Shown: positions 22,616 through 32,592 of the stretch, piece by piece
Numbering within the stretch: the stretch's first letter is position 1
How the letters are laid out: the number at the start of each line of letters is the position of its first letter
Source: Stereum hirsutum FP-91666 SS1
Taxonomy: Eukaryota; Basidiomycota; Agaricomycetes; Russulales; Stereaceae
Direction: 5' to 3'
NCBI RefSeq assembly: GCF_000264905.1
Contig: NW_006763137.1
Coordinates: 1,356,339 to 1,420,338 of the forward strand
Length of the DNA: 64,000 nucleotides
The notes under the pieces: generated by a model
Seen by the model: only the letters and a program-made list of their open reading frames with translations
What the model was told of the DNA's origin: nothing
Databases searched by the model: none
Made by a program: the position numbers and the translations under genes

Positions 22616-23875
22616 GTTGTCGTAGAGAACAATTCGGAGGGGCAGCTAGACATAACGGTATGCGAGCTATACAAGTCAACATATGTAGGAATGCTGGAGC
22701 ATGCGCGATCCAATCGCGGATGGTCTCCTTTCTAGCGCGTGTTCAAGGTGAGCTTCGGGAGGGAAAGAGATCAAAATGAGATGACTCGTCGATGGATATA
22801 TAGTCTTGGTCCGGTCATCTCATTGGCCTACAGTTCATAACGTGCACGAATGAAGGCAATCGCGTAGAGTGATAAGCTGGAGGACGGTGACCAGGTTCCC
22901 TAACATATGAGGCAGTTGATGGACTGCTGTAGGTCCGATGTACAGCGGCACAGTTGTAGGACAAGAGATGAAAGGAAACAAAGGTCGAGGCGAGCCATGA
23001 GCGGGATGAGAAGGGCGGGCCGTAGTGTGGGTGCTTGTGGACGCCCAGAGGCCCCTGCTTTTCGGAGGCCGGAGAGACGGCACCGAGTGAAGCCGGAAGC
23101 GCAACTTCCCCAGGGTGCGGGTTTTAACTAGGTTTCCTTCTTCACCGCAGCTGTAGGGCTGTCGTAATACTCTTGCGTACTAGTACTAGTAGTTGTAATG
23201 CCTTCAATGCCTACGAGACCAGCACGCCTTCCGAGTCACCGGGAATACGTTTCGACGAACCAAGTTAGGTAGGGAGGGCTGTTTAGAAGAATCATCGCCT
23301 CTTGTATGTTTGACTTCCGAAGTGGGCGTTTTTGATCACGACGCGGAGGCGAGTAGTGGCTATTCAAGCCATGTCGGGGTCGCTGCTCCGGATGACCGTC
23401 GTTCAACTTGAACTTGACTTGAACATGCGAGTGTCGAAAAAAAATGCAAACTCCCACGCCACTGGCTGCACAATTGTGGCGCGCATAAGACCAACAGTAA
23501 CACTTATATCTGAGCGCATAATACACGTATCAAAGGACTTCGGTAAAAGTTCAGCAGGAAATAGAGGGGACTTTTTCTAATGGACACCTCAAAAATCAAA
23601 GCAGGTCGGATGATACAGTCAATATACAGCTCTATGAGCGTGGTCCGCGGGGCGGAGGAACAACAGGATTGACGGTAACATCCTTCATGCAGGCTGGGAT
23701 TCTAACGGAACGGGTGTTTTGTTCATCCGCATGTTTCTGGATGGTCTAGAGGATGAGCTGCCCAAGGTTCAGAGAATGTATGGTTACTCGAGGTGTTCTG
23801 ACCCCGATCATGTAAGTATGTGCACTCACCTCCGAAGTTTATTCGCAGGCTGGCTCTCGCGTCCAACCAGTACCA
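22616..23875. other. Accessory intergenic DNA
   Basis: 1.26 kb between copies C and D. A tactagtactagtagt microrepeat lies at about 23178. A plus-strand frame running into 23719-23820 (AGWDSNGTGVLFIRMFLDGL) ends at a GTAAGT-like donor and looks protein-like, but no partner exon is visible. Otherwise I see nothing. Confidence 0.35.
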
Positions 23876-24710
23876 TTAAATCCTATCGTCAATCTGCAAA
23901 ATGGGAATGACTGCGCCCTGGGATATCCAAGTAAGGCCAACGAGACAAAGGCGGTTCGTGGTGATTCTTCCTCTACCGCGCACGATAACCTCGTGGTACT
24001 ATGTGGACGTTAGTACCTGGTCCAGGAGATACCAGGAATGAGAGCATACTGTTAACGCACTCTGAAGTAGTCGTACACACGCCTAGCAATAACCTGTATC
24101 AACTCTGCCGTTGTGACAGCTCTCCTCCTCATTCCGACACCCCTTTGAAGCGGAATCTGACTCGTTGAGTGTGCTGTTGATTGGCCAACCGGCTATGTGA
24201 GACTAGTCAGCGGCGATGTCCTACGTTGTCCAGATTCAGAGAGAAATGTCGTACCCATATGTGCAAGACACAGGTCGACGAACTGCCCAATGGCTCCAAG
24301 ATGTTGTGTCCTTCGGGCAGTGAAAACCGTCCAGCGACAGCGTCGTCGATGAGTATGCCGAGCAGGGCCACTCCCGACCCAACGTCTCTATAAAACCGTA
24401 TCGGCGGTCCTGGGAGAGTACCATGGTCCTCTCTTGCGGTCCCTTGGTATGCAACCCAAAGAATTTGGCGCAACATTCTGAAGGCGGTAGGTGCGTCCCT
24501 GAAGTCACCTACGGTCCGCTCCAAGCGTTCGTACAGAGAGGCTGCTTGACTGGCGTCAACCGAGTCCCATATAGCGAACATATAGGGAGAGGGGTTGTCC
24601 TGATCTCGATGAACAAGTCAGGGGGTGTCACTAAAGTATGTTGAACTAGAATGCCGTACCTCCTGAATTATCCTTCGAGGAGGAACGATCGGCTGGGAGG
24701 GCAAGGGCAT
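23876..24710 (-). CDS. Array family protein, copy D (unknown function)
   Basis: Four exons, 24660-24710, 24255-24599, 24061-24156 and 23876-23998, with phase-0 introns, give about 204 residues. Blocks: MFAIWDSVDASQAASLYERL, AYQGTAREDHGTLPGPP, AGRFSLPEGHNILEPLGSS, CVLHIW at the end of exon 2, ARRVYDYFR at the end of exon 3, and RLCLVGLTWISQGAVIPILQ followed by IDDRI and stop. The conserved part shares GRFSLP and PLGSS with copy B, so B and D may be the closest pair. Exon 1 is short and its ATG (24710) is provisional: the frame is open further upstream but without another ATG. Function unknown. Confidence 0.7.
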
Positions 24711-27020
24711 AGATGTGGGTCGAGAGTTGCTGACAATGAATTTGGATGTGCTGATGATGTCGAAGGCGCGGATCTTGCGAGTGTCTTGAGATAGAGGCAA
24801 AGGATTACTTCCTGGAGGCTCCTTCCTTTATACAACGGGTACGTTTCGTCCACATCTGACATCGCGCAGGCCTCGTTCAATACAGCTGGGGGTGCGCAGC
24901 ATGTTTGAGTACGCATTGAATGTATGAGACGAACTACGTTGAAGGACGAGGATTTGAAAAGTCGATTCTCTTACCTTGCCGCATCGCATTGGCACCCCTA
25001 AGTCCCAAATATCCACTTCACGTCTTTAGATCGCGATCTGATGAGATTTGACGCAACTTGAAAATGGGTATGGTAGGTCAACTAGCAGTTCTGAAGGCGA
25101 ATCTAATGTCCGATGGTGAAGTTTTGAATCGAGTAAGCCCCTCTGCGAAGATATGAAATGTCTTTGAGCTGTAGGGTGTGTATTATTAGTTGAGATCGTG
25201 AATGAATGAAAGCAAGCATACGGCGGCGGTACTGATGTGTCTCTAGGATAATCTGACGGATGGGGTGACCTCCGGGCCTTGACTGTCGCATGGCCACTAT
25301 CCGGATAAGATCAAGGACGTTGGATAGCGATGGTTGACGGAGTAATACCATCGTTTTGGAAGCGGGATAGATTGCCACAACGCAGTGGGAGTGAGTCCAG
25401 GCGGCCCTAAGCACCATGTCCAGGAAGGCAGCGGCCACGTAGACACGCCAGGGTGTGGCTCGAATATCATATTCCAACGCAGACCCCGTACACTAAGCGT
25501 CTTCCGGGAGTGCTGAGCCTTCCTCAGAGTTATAGTGGCTGGAATGGAGGAAATTTTCTGAGGAGCCGACCCGGCAGACGTGCCCGTCCTCACCTGACTT
25601 CCCGCCGCACCACCCACATGAGAATCGCGCGGCATGCACGCTTTCCAACAGCTGTGCGCTTAATGGGTGCAACTTATCCAGCCAATATAACAATAGGAAA
25701 AGCAGGCGCAGACGTATCACGAAGCAAGGCCGATGATTATCGCTGGGTGCTAGAGGTCAGGGAAGCATGTCTGTATGTAGAGATGTGGGGGCGGTACTCC
25801 GGAGCAGTATAACAAAAAGGAGACGGACCCGCGTGAATGGTATGTCTCGACGGAGCAACACATTCCGGCTGCTTACGACTTGCATACACATACTGCTTCA
25901 ACACGACCGCCAACGCGACTCGTGTTCACATCCGGCGCAAGGATGAGGCCGACAAAGAAGGCTGTCAGTCCTAAGATAACCCCGGAATTTTTTAATGACT
26001 TACCACAGCCCTGATAAACATCGCGCCCCGACAGAAGTCAAAGCAGAACATTGACCTCGTCGCAGCTGACAGACTCGAGATTAACCACCGTGAAATAGGA
26101 GGGCTCAACTGCCGTACAAGCCCGATGGGACCATAGCTTGATCGCGGTTCGTAGCGCAAGAGCACATTTCGCTCTCCAGAGACAATACTCCGTTCTGGAC
26201 CGGCCTTGCGGACTATACTTATCGCACAGCTGAAAAGAATGCCACATATCAGCTTCTAGCTTGCTACGGGCAATGCCCGAGTTCTTGATAACGTGAACGC
26301 TCGGTGCCTTCAACGTTGATCGCAACACCTTCGAGTCCCAGGCGCCAAATAGTGAGAATAAAATGCATATGCTGGTTACGAAGAATCGAGAACCCAAGAG
26401 CCGTCAAAACAAGGTTTACCGTCTTCTTTCGTAGCTGAACGTAGACCCAAGCGATCATCGGTCTTCCGAGCAATGCGACTTTCATGTCGAATTCGGAATG
26501 CAGTAAGCGAACACTCCGCGGCAGTGGGAAGCACTTGGCTTGCGGTTTCTCGCTACATTGCTCTGCGCTGCGCTTGAATCGCATCGACCATGTCAGGAAG
26601 CCATTCGAAGAAGGACTTGATCCGAGAGCAGCCAGACATTCCCTGCAAGCGCAGTGCCAAGAAGTTGCTTTGGGAAACCTCGAACGTAATGCTCTACAGC
26701 AGATCACACAAGTAGGAACTTTGGGAATTTGAGCGGACTAGCGTGAGATCCTGTGACGACGATCCATCTCTACATCCAGTGCAGAACGGATTGACCCCAG
26801 GGTGTCGCCAGAGACAGAGCAACAGTGAAAGCAGGGCAGCAGAGCTCGTCGCGGACCGCGGTAGATATTGTGGATGTATACCTTCCTCCGAATCGCAAGC
26901 GCCCTTTCCGGAGTCCACCGAGCTTCCGGATCCGACGCCGCCAATATGGCGCGCGCCACATCAGGCCTGAGACTGTTTGAACGCTAACCATCATCGCACA
27001 TCTTTCATCTTATAATTCGC

Positions 27021-27060
27021 ACTAGCGGGTGCCCGTGCATTGCAGAGCAAACGGGCAGAG
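27021..27060. repeat. Repeat-end motif (CTAGCGGGTGCCCGTGC type)
   Basis: actagcgggtgcccgtgcat resembles the start of the tandem repeat at 16853 and 17437 (actagcagttacccgtgctc). Only this terminus is recognisable. It may mark the edge of another non-autonomous element extending to the right. Confidence 0.4.
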
Positions 27061-27179
27061 TTCATGTTGTCAGAGTTGTCACAACCTCCATGAAGGCCTC
27101 ACGGGCCCCTCGCCGCCGAGCTACGGCGCTTGTCGGCTTCGGGGTCAACTGGATGGACGCAGCCTGATGGTAACTTTTA

Positions 27180-27230
27180 TCGAGACATTTGTTCTTCTAT
27201 ACAAGGTTCATAGAAGAACAAATGTCTCGA
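27180..27230. repeat. Perfect 20-bp inverted repeat (hairpin)
   Basis: Arms tcgagacatttgttcttcta (27180-27199) and its exact reverse complement (27211-27230) surround an 11-base loop. No coding role is evident. It could be an element end, a recombination product or a transcribed stem. Confidence 0.8.
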
Positions 27231-28063
27231 CACAAGTGCGCTGGAACATCTACCATGGTCAGGCAATGGTCAGTGGCACATTGGCCCTCAAGTGTCGAGC
27301 GAATGAGATGGGGTGCCGACCTCGAAGACCTTTTGCGATGCTTACAAGGCGCCGCCAGGTTCACGAGCCGTCAACGACCCGTGTATAGTACGTTTTTACG
27401 ATGTCTCAGCTTAGTACTAGAGTGTCTAGCAGGATCATCGCCGCCCGTTTGTCTGATTTCCGATATCAGTTACCTGGTGTTGTTCAACAAATTGAGTACG
27501 AAAAAAATGTTTCCTTCCCACGCCACACTGGTCACAAAGCCGTGGCGGAAAGTCAACCATGTTCAAGTTGGTGCATCCGACGAAGGACCTGGGATCATAG
27601 TATAAGTCTCGCCTGCAAAAGTGATATCGACGATCAAAATACTTCGAAACCGTAATTCAGAGAGCGAACAGGTAAAATCGTTGTTATAGCAAATTGGAGA
27701 GCAAACGCATATCATGTTAAGAGCAGAGCAGAGAGAGAGAATGAAGACAATCGACCAACTACGTATGCTGGTTTAGAGGTGCAGAGACGAGCGCATCGGG
27801 CAGAATATCAACCTTCGAGAATACCTAATAACTAGAACCGGTGTCATACGGAAACATGGGGCTTGGGAAGGACAGACTTGGACAGGGGGCCCATCGCCGA
27901 TCAAACCGTTGCAAACTAACGGAACTTTCCAACAAAGATAGACCACCTGGATAAACCATGATGATACAGTTAGTTGAATCGAATTGTGACCCGCACCGAA
28001 CGGCGAAATTTAGAGCGGAATGTCGGACCAGGAGGAGACATACAACGAGTTCCTGCCCCGGGC

Positions 28064-29047
28064 CTACATCACAATCTGCAGCATGGCCATCATCGCGCCG
28101 TCAGAGACCCACGTCAAACCAACGAGTCGAAGACGGCGAGGGATTATTTCACCGCCCATCCCATCGGGAACGGAACGGCTCGGCTCCTGCTCTGCTACTT
28201 AGCACTGCTAGAAAGACAGGAAGAAAAGGTCGAACATACCGAGAAGTAGTTTATAACCTCCCTAGCAATCTTCTTGGCTATGGCGGCTGTGGTGATGAGA
28301 TTCCCGTGGCTCTTGATCCCAATTTGAGGCGAGTGTACGGCACAGTGCTTGGGCTGTCAATACAGCATGAGCAATGAGTCGGATACCGTCGTCACGTATC
28401 AGAACGGGAACACATACAGCAATGTGTAGTCTGAAGTTCGCCTTTGTCTCAAAGGGTATCTCAGGCCGGAGATCGCCCTGGTAAAGGTAAGGCACTTGGA
28501 TGTCGAAGGGGTCGTCCTCGACGTCGATGCCCTGCTGGAACCCTTGAGGTGTTTGGACCCAGAACCATAGCGGAATAGGTAGGGAAGTCTTCTGCCTCGT
28601 CTGATTTTCGTAGGCCCCTTGGAGTTCTTGAACGAGCATGGTGCCGTTGGCTGCTATATCTTCGAAGTTGGGATTCTGGCAGAGGCGGAAGAGGAGTTTA
28701 TCAATCTTCGTGAATGAGGAAGCAATGCAGCCAGGGGGCGTCGCAATGATGTCCATGATCTTTGAGAGTGGAAAATGAGGGCTGGTGAAAGGATAGGACT
28801 TCGAGCACCCAAGCCTCTGGTGGGTAGCCTTGGGCAATGGGGAGGAAGGGCAGTCAGGACTGACGATCTGGTCGAGCGATTTGCTCTGAAATACTGATAG
28901 ACGCACCCGGCATAGTAGTTGTAAAACAACTGGACGATGGAGCTGTATAACAACTGCAGGCTGGAGCTGTATACCAACTGGACAACATGGTCGTAGATAT
29001 TGACGTCCGAGGCCGTGCCAACTGATGCGAGGATGTTTTGATGACAT
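28064..29047 (-). CDS. Array family protein, copy E (unknown function)
   Basis: Three exons, 28418-29047, 28240-28353 and 28064-28189, with phase-0 introns, give up to 289 residues. Blocks: CIASSFTKIDKLLFRLCQNP, AYENQTRQKTSLPIPLWF, FRLHIA at the end of exon 1, AREVINYFS at the end of exon 2, and RLRLVGLTWVSDGAMMAMLQ followed by IVM and stop. The N-terminus is uncertain. ATG 29047 is the first in the open frame, but residues 24-52 translate a short tandem DNA repeat, and the internal ATG at 28756 sits just before the conserved part. Function unknown. It is the right-most member of the array, 3.4 kb beyond copy D. Confidence 0.7.
28915..28985. repeat. Short tandem repeat, about 24-bp unit
   Basis: Nearly three imperfect copies of a unit containing acaactgg...ggagctgtata. 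It lies inside the 5' open part of array copy E and would be translated if the upstream ATG were used. Confidence 0.6.
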
Positions 29048-30364
29048 TAGACCATCCGACTTCTTTCGCCCCTCCCAAAGAGGGAGGAATCTATGATCAC
29101 TGTATTTTCCGTATGGATTCTTATGGAGGTCTTACTGAGCATGGGGGTGACTGGTGACGAAGCAGAGCATACTGGAGGGAGCGTAGGGGAACAGATGGTA
29201 AGATAAAACAAACTTCATGAACGGTGCTGTAGGGAGAGAATATTATGCGCAGTTGTGGGTGTTAGAATGAAAGGTGTAAAGGCAATAGTGAGGTTGATTG
29301 AGATGAGGCGAGGGTGTGAGATTGATAGAGGAGCTGGGGTGCACGTATACAGTTGTGGGTGCTTGTTGTGGACAGATCGGAGATAGTCAGACCGCGCGAG
29401 GGGCGTGTACTCCGGGCGTTATCAGTGAAACACGGCAGATTCCCAATATGCTATGCGCTTCACGTGTGACGCACCTTCCGATATAATCCTTGTGGCGAGG
29501 CCCAATCGGAAAGTCTACCTAAGCATGCCGTAGTTAAATCTTCAAGAAAGTTTCCAGCGGGACAGCTGTATTCAACAACAACTGAATCCGCAGCTGTAAG
29601 ACGCCCTGTCAATACAACTACCATTAAAATGTCTCTAACAAGTAATATGACCCAAAGAGCTCGTATCGAGAAGGCAGTCTATGATCAAAGCATGGAAACG
29701 GTGGTGCGTAAACCAGGTCCGCTACACAGACGTCGAGCTACTCCGAGTTTTAATGAGCCTCCCGTGCAGCTCCTGGGTTGTAAAGACTTCGTCGATGGAC
29801 GTCCGTGTCACTATTGGTGGAATTGAGACGGACTTGCGTCGACAAATAGCGCTCGGACTGCCAATGGTAGGACGCTTCCGATCTTCGAGTCTATGAGATC
29901 TAATCCCACGAGAACACGATTACTATAGTTTCACAGGTCATAAAACAAATGCGAAAACGTAGCATGAATCTCACCTCCTCTGCGCAGACTTTGCAGCTAG
30001 GAAGCACGCCCGTGCGCGAAGAACTCCTCATCGGCGGGAGACCGGGGCCAGAACGATGCCGATGGACCATGGACGGACTCGTGACAACGGATGCTCAAGA
30101 GCTTGTGGAAGGCGCCTGAGCCTTCGAGCCGCTGCAAGTTGAAAAAGCGTCCTTTTCCGAGGGTGGACTACGAGCAGATTGATCGTCCAAGCGTAGCACA
30201 GAGAACTAGCGAGCCGAGTTCACCGCCGCGGTTGTATGACTCCGGATTCTGAAAAGGGAAATCATAAACGTTCAACTTCGGAACGTGTTCCGGGAATCTC
30301 CCACGCCGCCGGCATGGTGCGCCACCGGTCTTCCTACCAGATAGTACAATATTTGTGTATTATT
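29048..30364. other. Accessory intergenic DNA
   Basis: 1.3 kb between copy E and the fold-back element. A plus-strand frame at 29629-29826 begins MSLTSNMTQRARIEKAVYDQ but has no recognised motif, and the parallel frame at 29681-29896 is equally open. I call neither. Confidence 0.35.
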
Positions 30365-32003
30365 ATGCGACATTACAGCCGTTCCTGAAAATAATGAGAA
30401 TCCCAACTTCTCTTTCAGGCGCGCGGAATCGCCCCCTATGGTGCGAAGCACTTACTCACCGCATAAGTCGAACACCGGGAAGACCCGGTCACAGGAGGGT
30501 CAAATTCGCCTCTAAGACTTATCTGTCTTGCCAAAATGCTCCTTTTGATGAAACAAGAGGCGTGCGGAATTGCAATCGGGCACACTGCTCGGCGTTCGCT
30601 TAGCTCTCGGCTAAGAGGTGGGTAGGGGGGAGTGTTGCACCCGGGGTCCTCTCATGAAATGATTAGATAATGACGATGTCCTGTGGCGGAAACTGGCAAG
30701 TATTGTGGCTCGGACTCTAGTCGACGTTCAAAGAGCTGATTCTCACAGATTCTCACTCATGTCATTGTATTGCAGCCAGTCGCTTTTCGGTAGGCACCTT
30801 GGGATTTGTGTGCCACCAAGTGGAGTCCGAAAACAACACGCCTTCCTCACTGAGTCTCACCACGGCCGTCCTGCACTTAGACTGGCCCCATGATGTCAGC
30901 CAGTTCAAGTTCCTGCAGACTTAAACTGTTATGTATTGAGCTCAACGTTATTTATACTTGGACATCATTGAAATAAATTGACTTCTGGATTGGTCGAGCA
31001 CCAGCCTGGTACTCAAAACGTACGCTGCTGGCGGGCTCGGTGGCGCCTTCCAGCCATGCCACCATTCGAAGTTCGCGCAAAGTTCGCATCTACTAGCACA
31101 AGTTTATAAGTTACCGCTACTTTTTTTTGGCCAGAAAAGTATATCAGTGAGATAAATATGGTTGAGCTTTCATGTTAAGTGTAGAAGCGTATAAGAAAGG
31201 ATATGAAAATCTTGTATAAATATTTCTAGAGCGGAACGCACGACCAGTAGATTCGGACTCCGCCGGGTGGCACGCAAATCCGGAGAGGCCTATCAAAAAG
31301 GAACCGGCCGTAATACCACTGACTCTCGATCCTCTTGGGTGTACACATCATTCTTAATACTTGCTCTACCGATATTATCAACTTTCTATCCGTCACAGAC
31401 TCATGGGACGCTCTTTGAAGGTCGACTGGCGTCCGAGCCACAGTACTTGCCAGTTTCCGCCACAGGACATCGTCATTATCTAATCTTATGAGAGGACCCC
31501 GGGTGCAACACTCCCCCCTACCCACCTCTTAGCCGAGAGCTAAGCGAACGCCGAGCAGTGTGCCCGATTGCAATTCCGCACACCTCTTGTGATGAAAGGA
31601 AGAGATCCCCAAGACAGATTTCCAAAATAATTAAAACTGAGGGACTTTCAAAGTTCCCACCCACTAGATTTGGCGGGTTTCAATTTCTCCCGCCAAACAA
31701 TTAATATTTAATAGAATTGTTTATTATTTATGAGAGTCCCGGGTTTTTTTAATGTGCTCCAGGAATTTTCTTTCAATAAACTGAAATTTCGACCTCCCGG
31801 GCACAAATTTGGCGGTTGAATATTATATGCGGTGACTAAGTGCTTCGCACCATAACTCTCAGACAAGAAGCGCTGGCCGCGGTCCTCACAGCGCGGAATG
31901 CGTCATACGGTTTGGGATTTCGGTTGCGTTTCCTTTCTCGTCGCGCGTCGAAAAAAAACCCGATTCTCATTATTTACCGGAACGGCTGTAACGGCCGTCG
32001 CAT
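30365..32003. mobile_element. Fold-back (long inverted-arm) element, 1.64 kb
   Basis: The outer ends are inverted copies: atgcgacattacagccgttcc at 30365, and on the opposite strand at 32003 atgcgacggccgttacagcc then gttcc. Both run on to aaataatgagaatc. The arms match over long stretches. About 93 bp at 30562-30654 is essentially identical to the reverse complement of the region around 31488-31582. Matches continue to gtggagtccg (about 30830) against cggactccgcc (about 31256), leaving a loop of roughly 410 bp. The right arm carries an additional AT-rich segment of about 200-250 bp (about 31600-31830) absent from the left. No transposase frame is visible, so it is non-autonomous. Confidence 0.75.
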
Positions 32004-32592
32004 GGTCATATCGAATCCACAAGACAACAGATTTCATCGAATCGATGTCCAAAAACAGATATGCGTAACCTATAAAAATTCTTTGAAGAACCGAGTCCGA
32101 TTCCACCAACGCTAGCGCTAATCACGACGACACCGCGAACTATCCACACGTACGAGGTTAAGTTGAGGGTAAGAAGAGGTATGTTTAGGTGAAAGGGTAC
32201 AGGAAATAAGATAGTAGAAAGACATCCGGTCTCGTAGGGATAACATAGCGCAGTGCAGGGCGGGTAGGAGGAAGTGGGAGTTCGGGCAGTGAAACAGAGG
32301 GCGTACGTCGCGGTCGTACAAAGTGTATCGGTAGCACAGTCAGACAAGACAAGACAAGATTTCGCGAATCAAAGGCGCGACGGACCAGTAAGCAAGCAAA
32401 ACACAACGGTAGAGCATAGGGTAACGGTAACACAGAGCAAAGAACGACGGAGTGTAAACGAAGGGCAGCGTTCGTGCAGTACAGCGATCAATGATGGAAT
32501 ATCGTCCATGGATATGAGGGTCAAATGGAGCAGCGAATCAAAATCGTATAGTATCGTATCGTGGTAGCAATTGTGGGAGGAAGGAATATGAT
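32004..32592. other. 3' flank of the GH16 gene
   Basis: 588 bp between the fold-back element and the GH16 gene. It contains a short agacaagacaagacaaga microrepeat at about 32343. No gene is supported. Confidence 0.45.

Larger units (their letters stand above)
24711..28063. other. Long gene-poor accessory stretch
   Basis: 3.35 kb without a gene I can defend. Minus-strand frames at 25103-25477 (ATPWRVYVAAAFLDMVLRAA) and 26264-26707, and a plus-strand frame at 27189-27605, look partly protein-like but lack motifs, ATG context or splice partners. They may be decayed genes. A repeat-start motif occurs at 27021 and a perfect hairpin at 27180-27230, listed separately. No family last-exon motif is visible here, so I see no sixth copy. 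Confidence 0.35.

Noticed and set aside
25103..25477. 124-codon minus-strand frame with an Ala-rich helical stretch
   Set aside because: The start, the splice partners and any family match are missing, and it does not contain the array-family blocks.
27958..28377. Plus-strand ORFs of 60-139 codons
   Set aside because: They overlap the last exons of array copy E on the opposite strand and lack any motif, so they are shadows.
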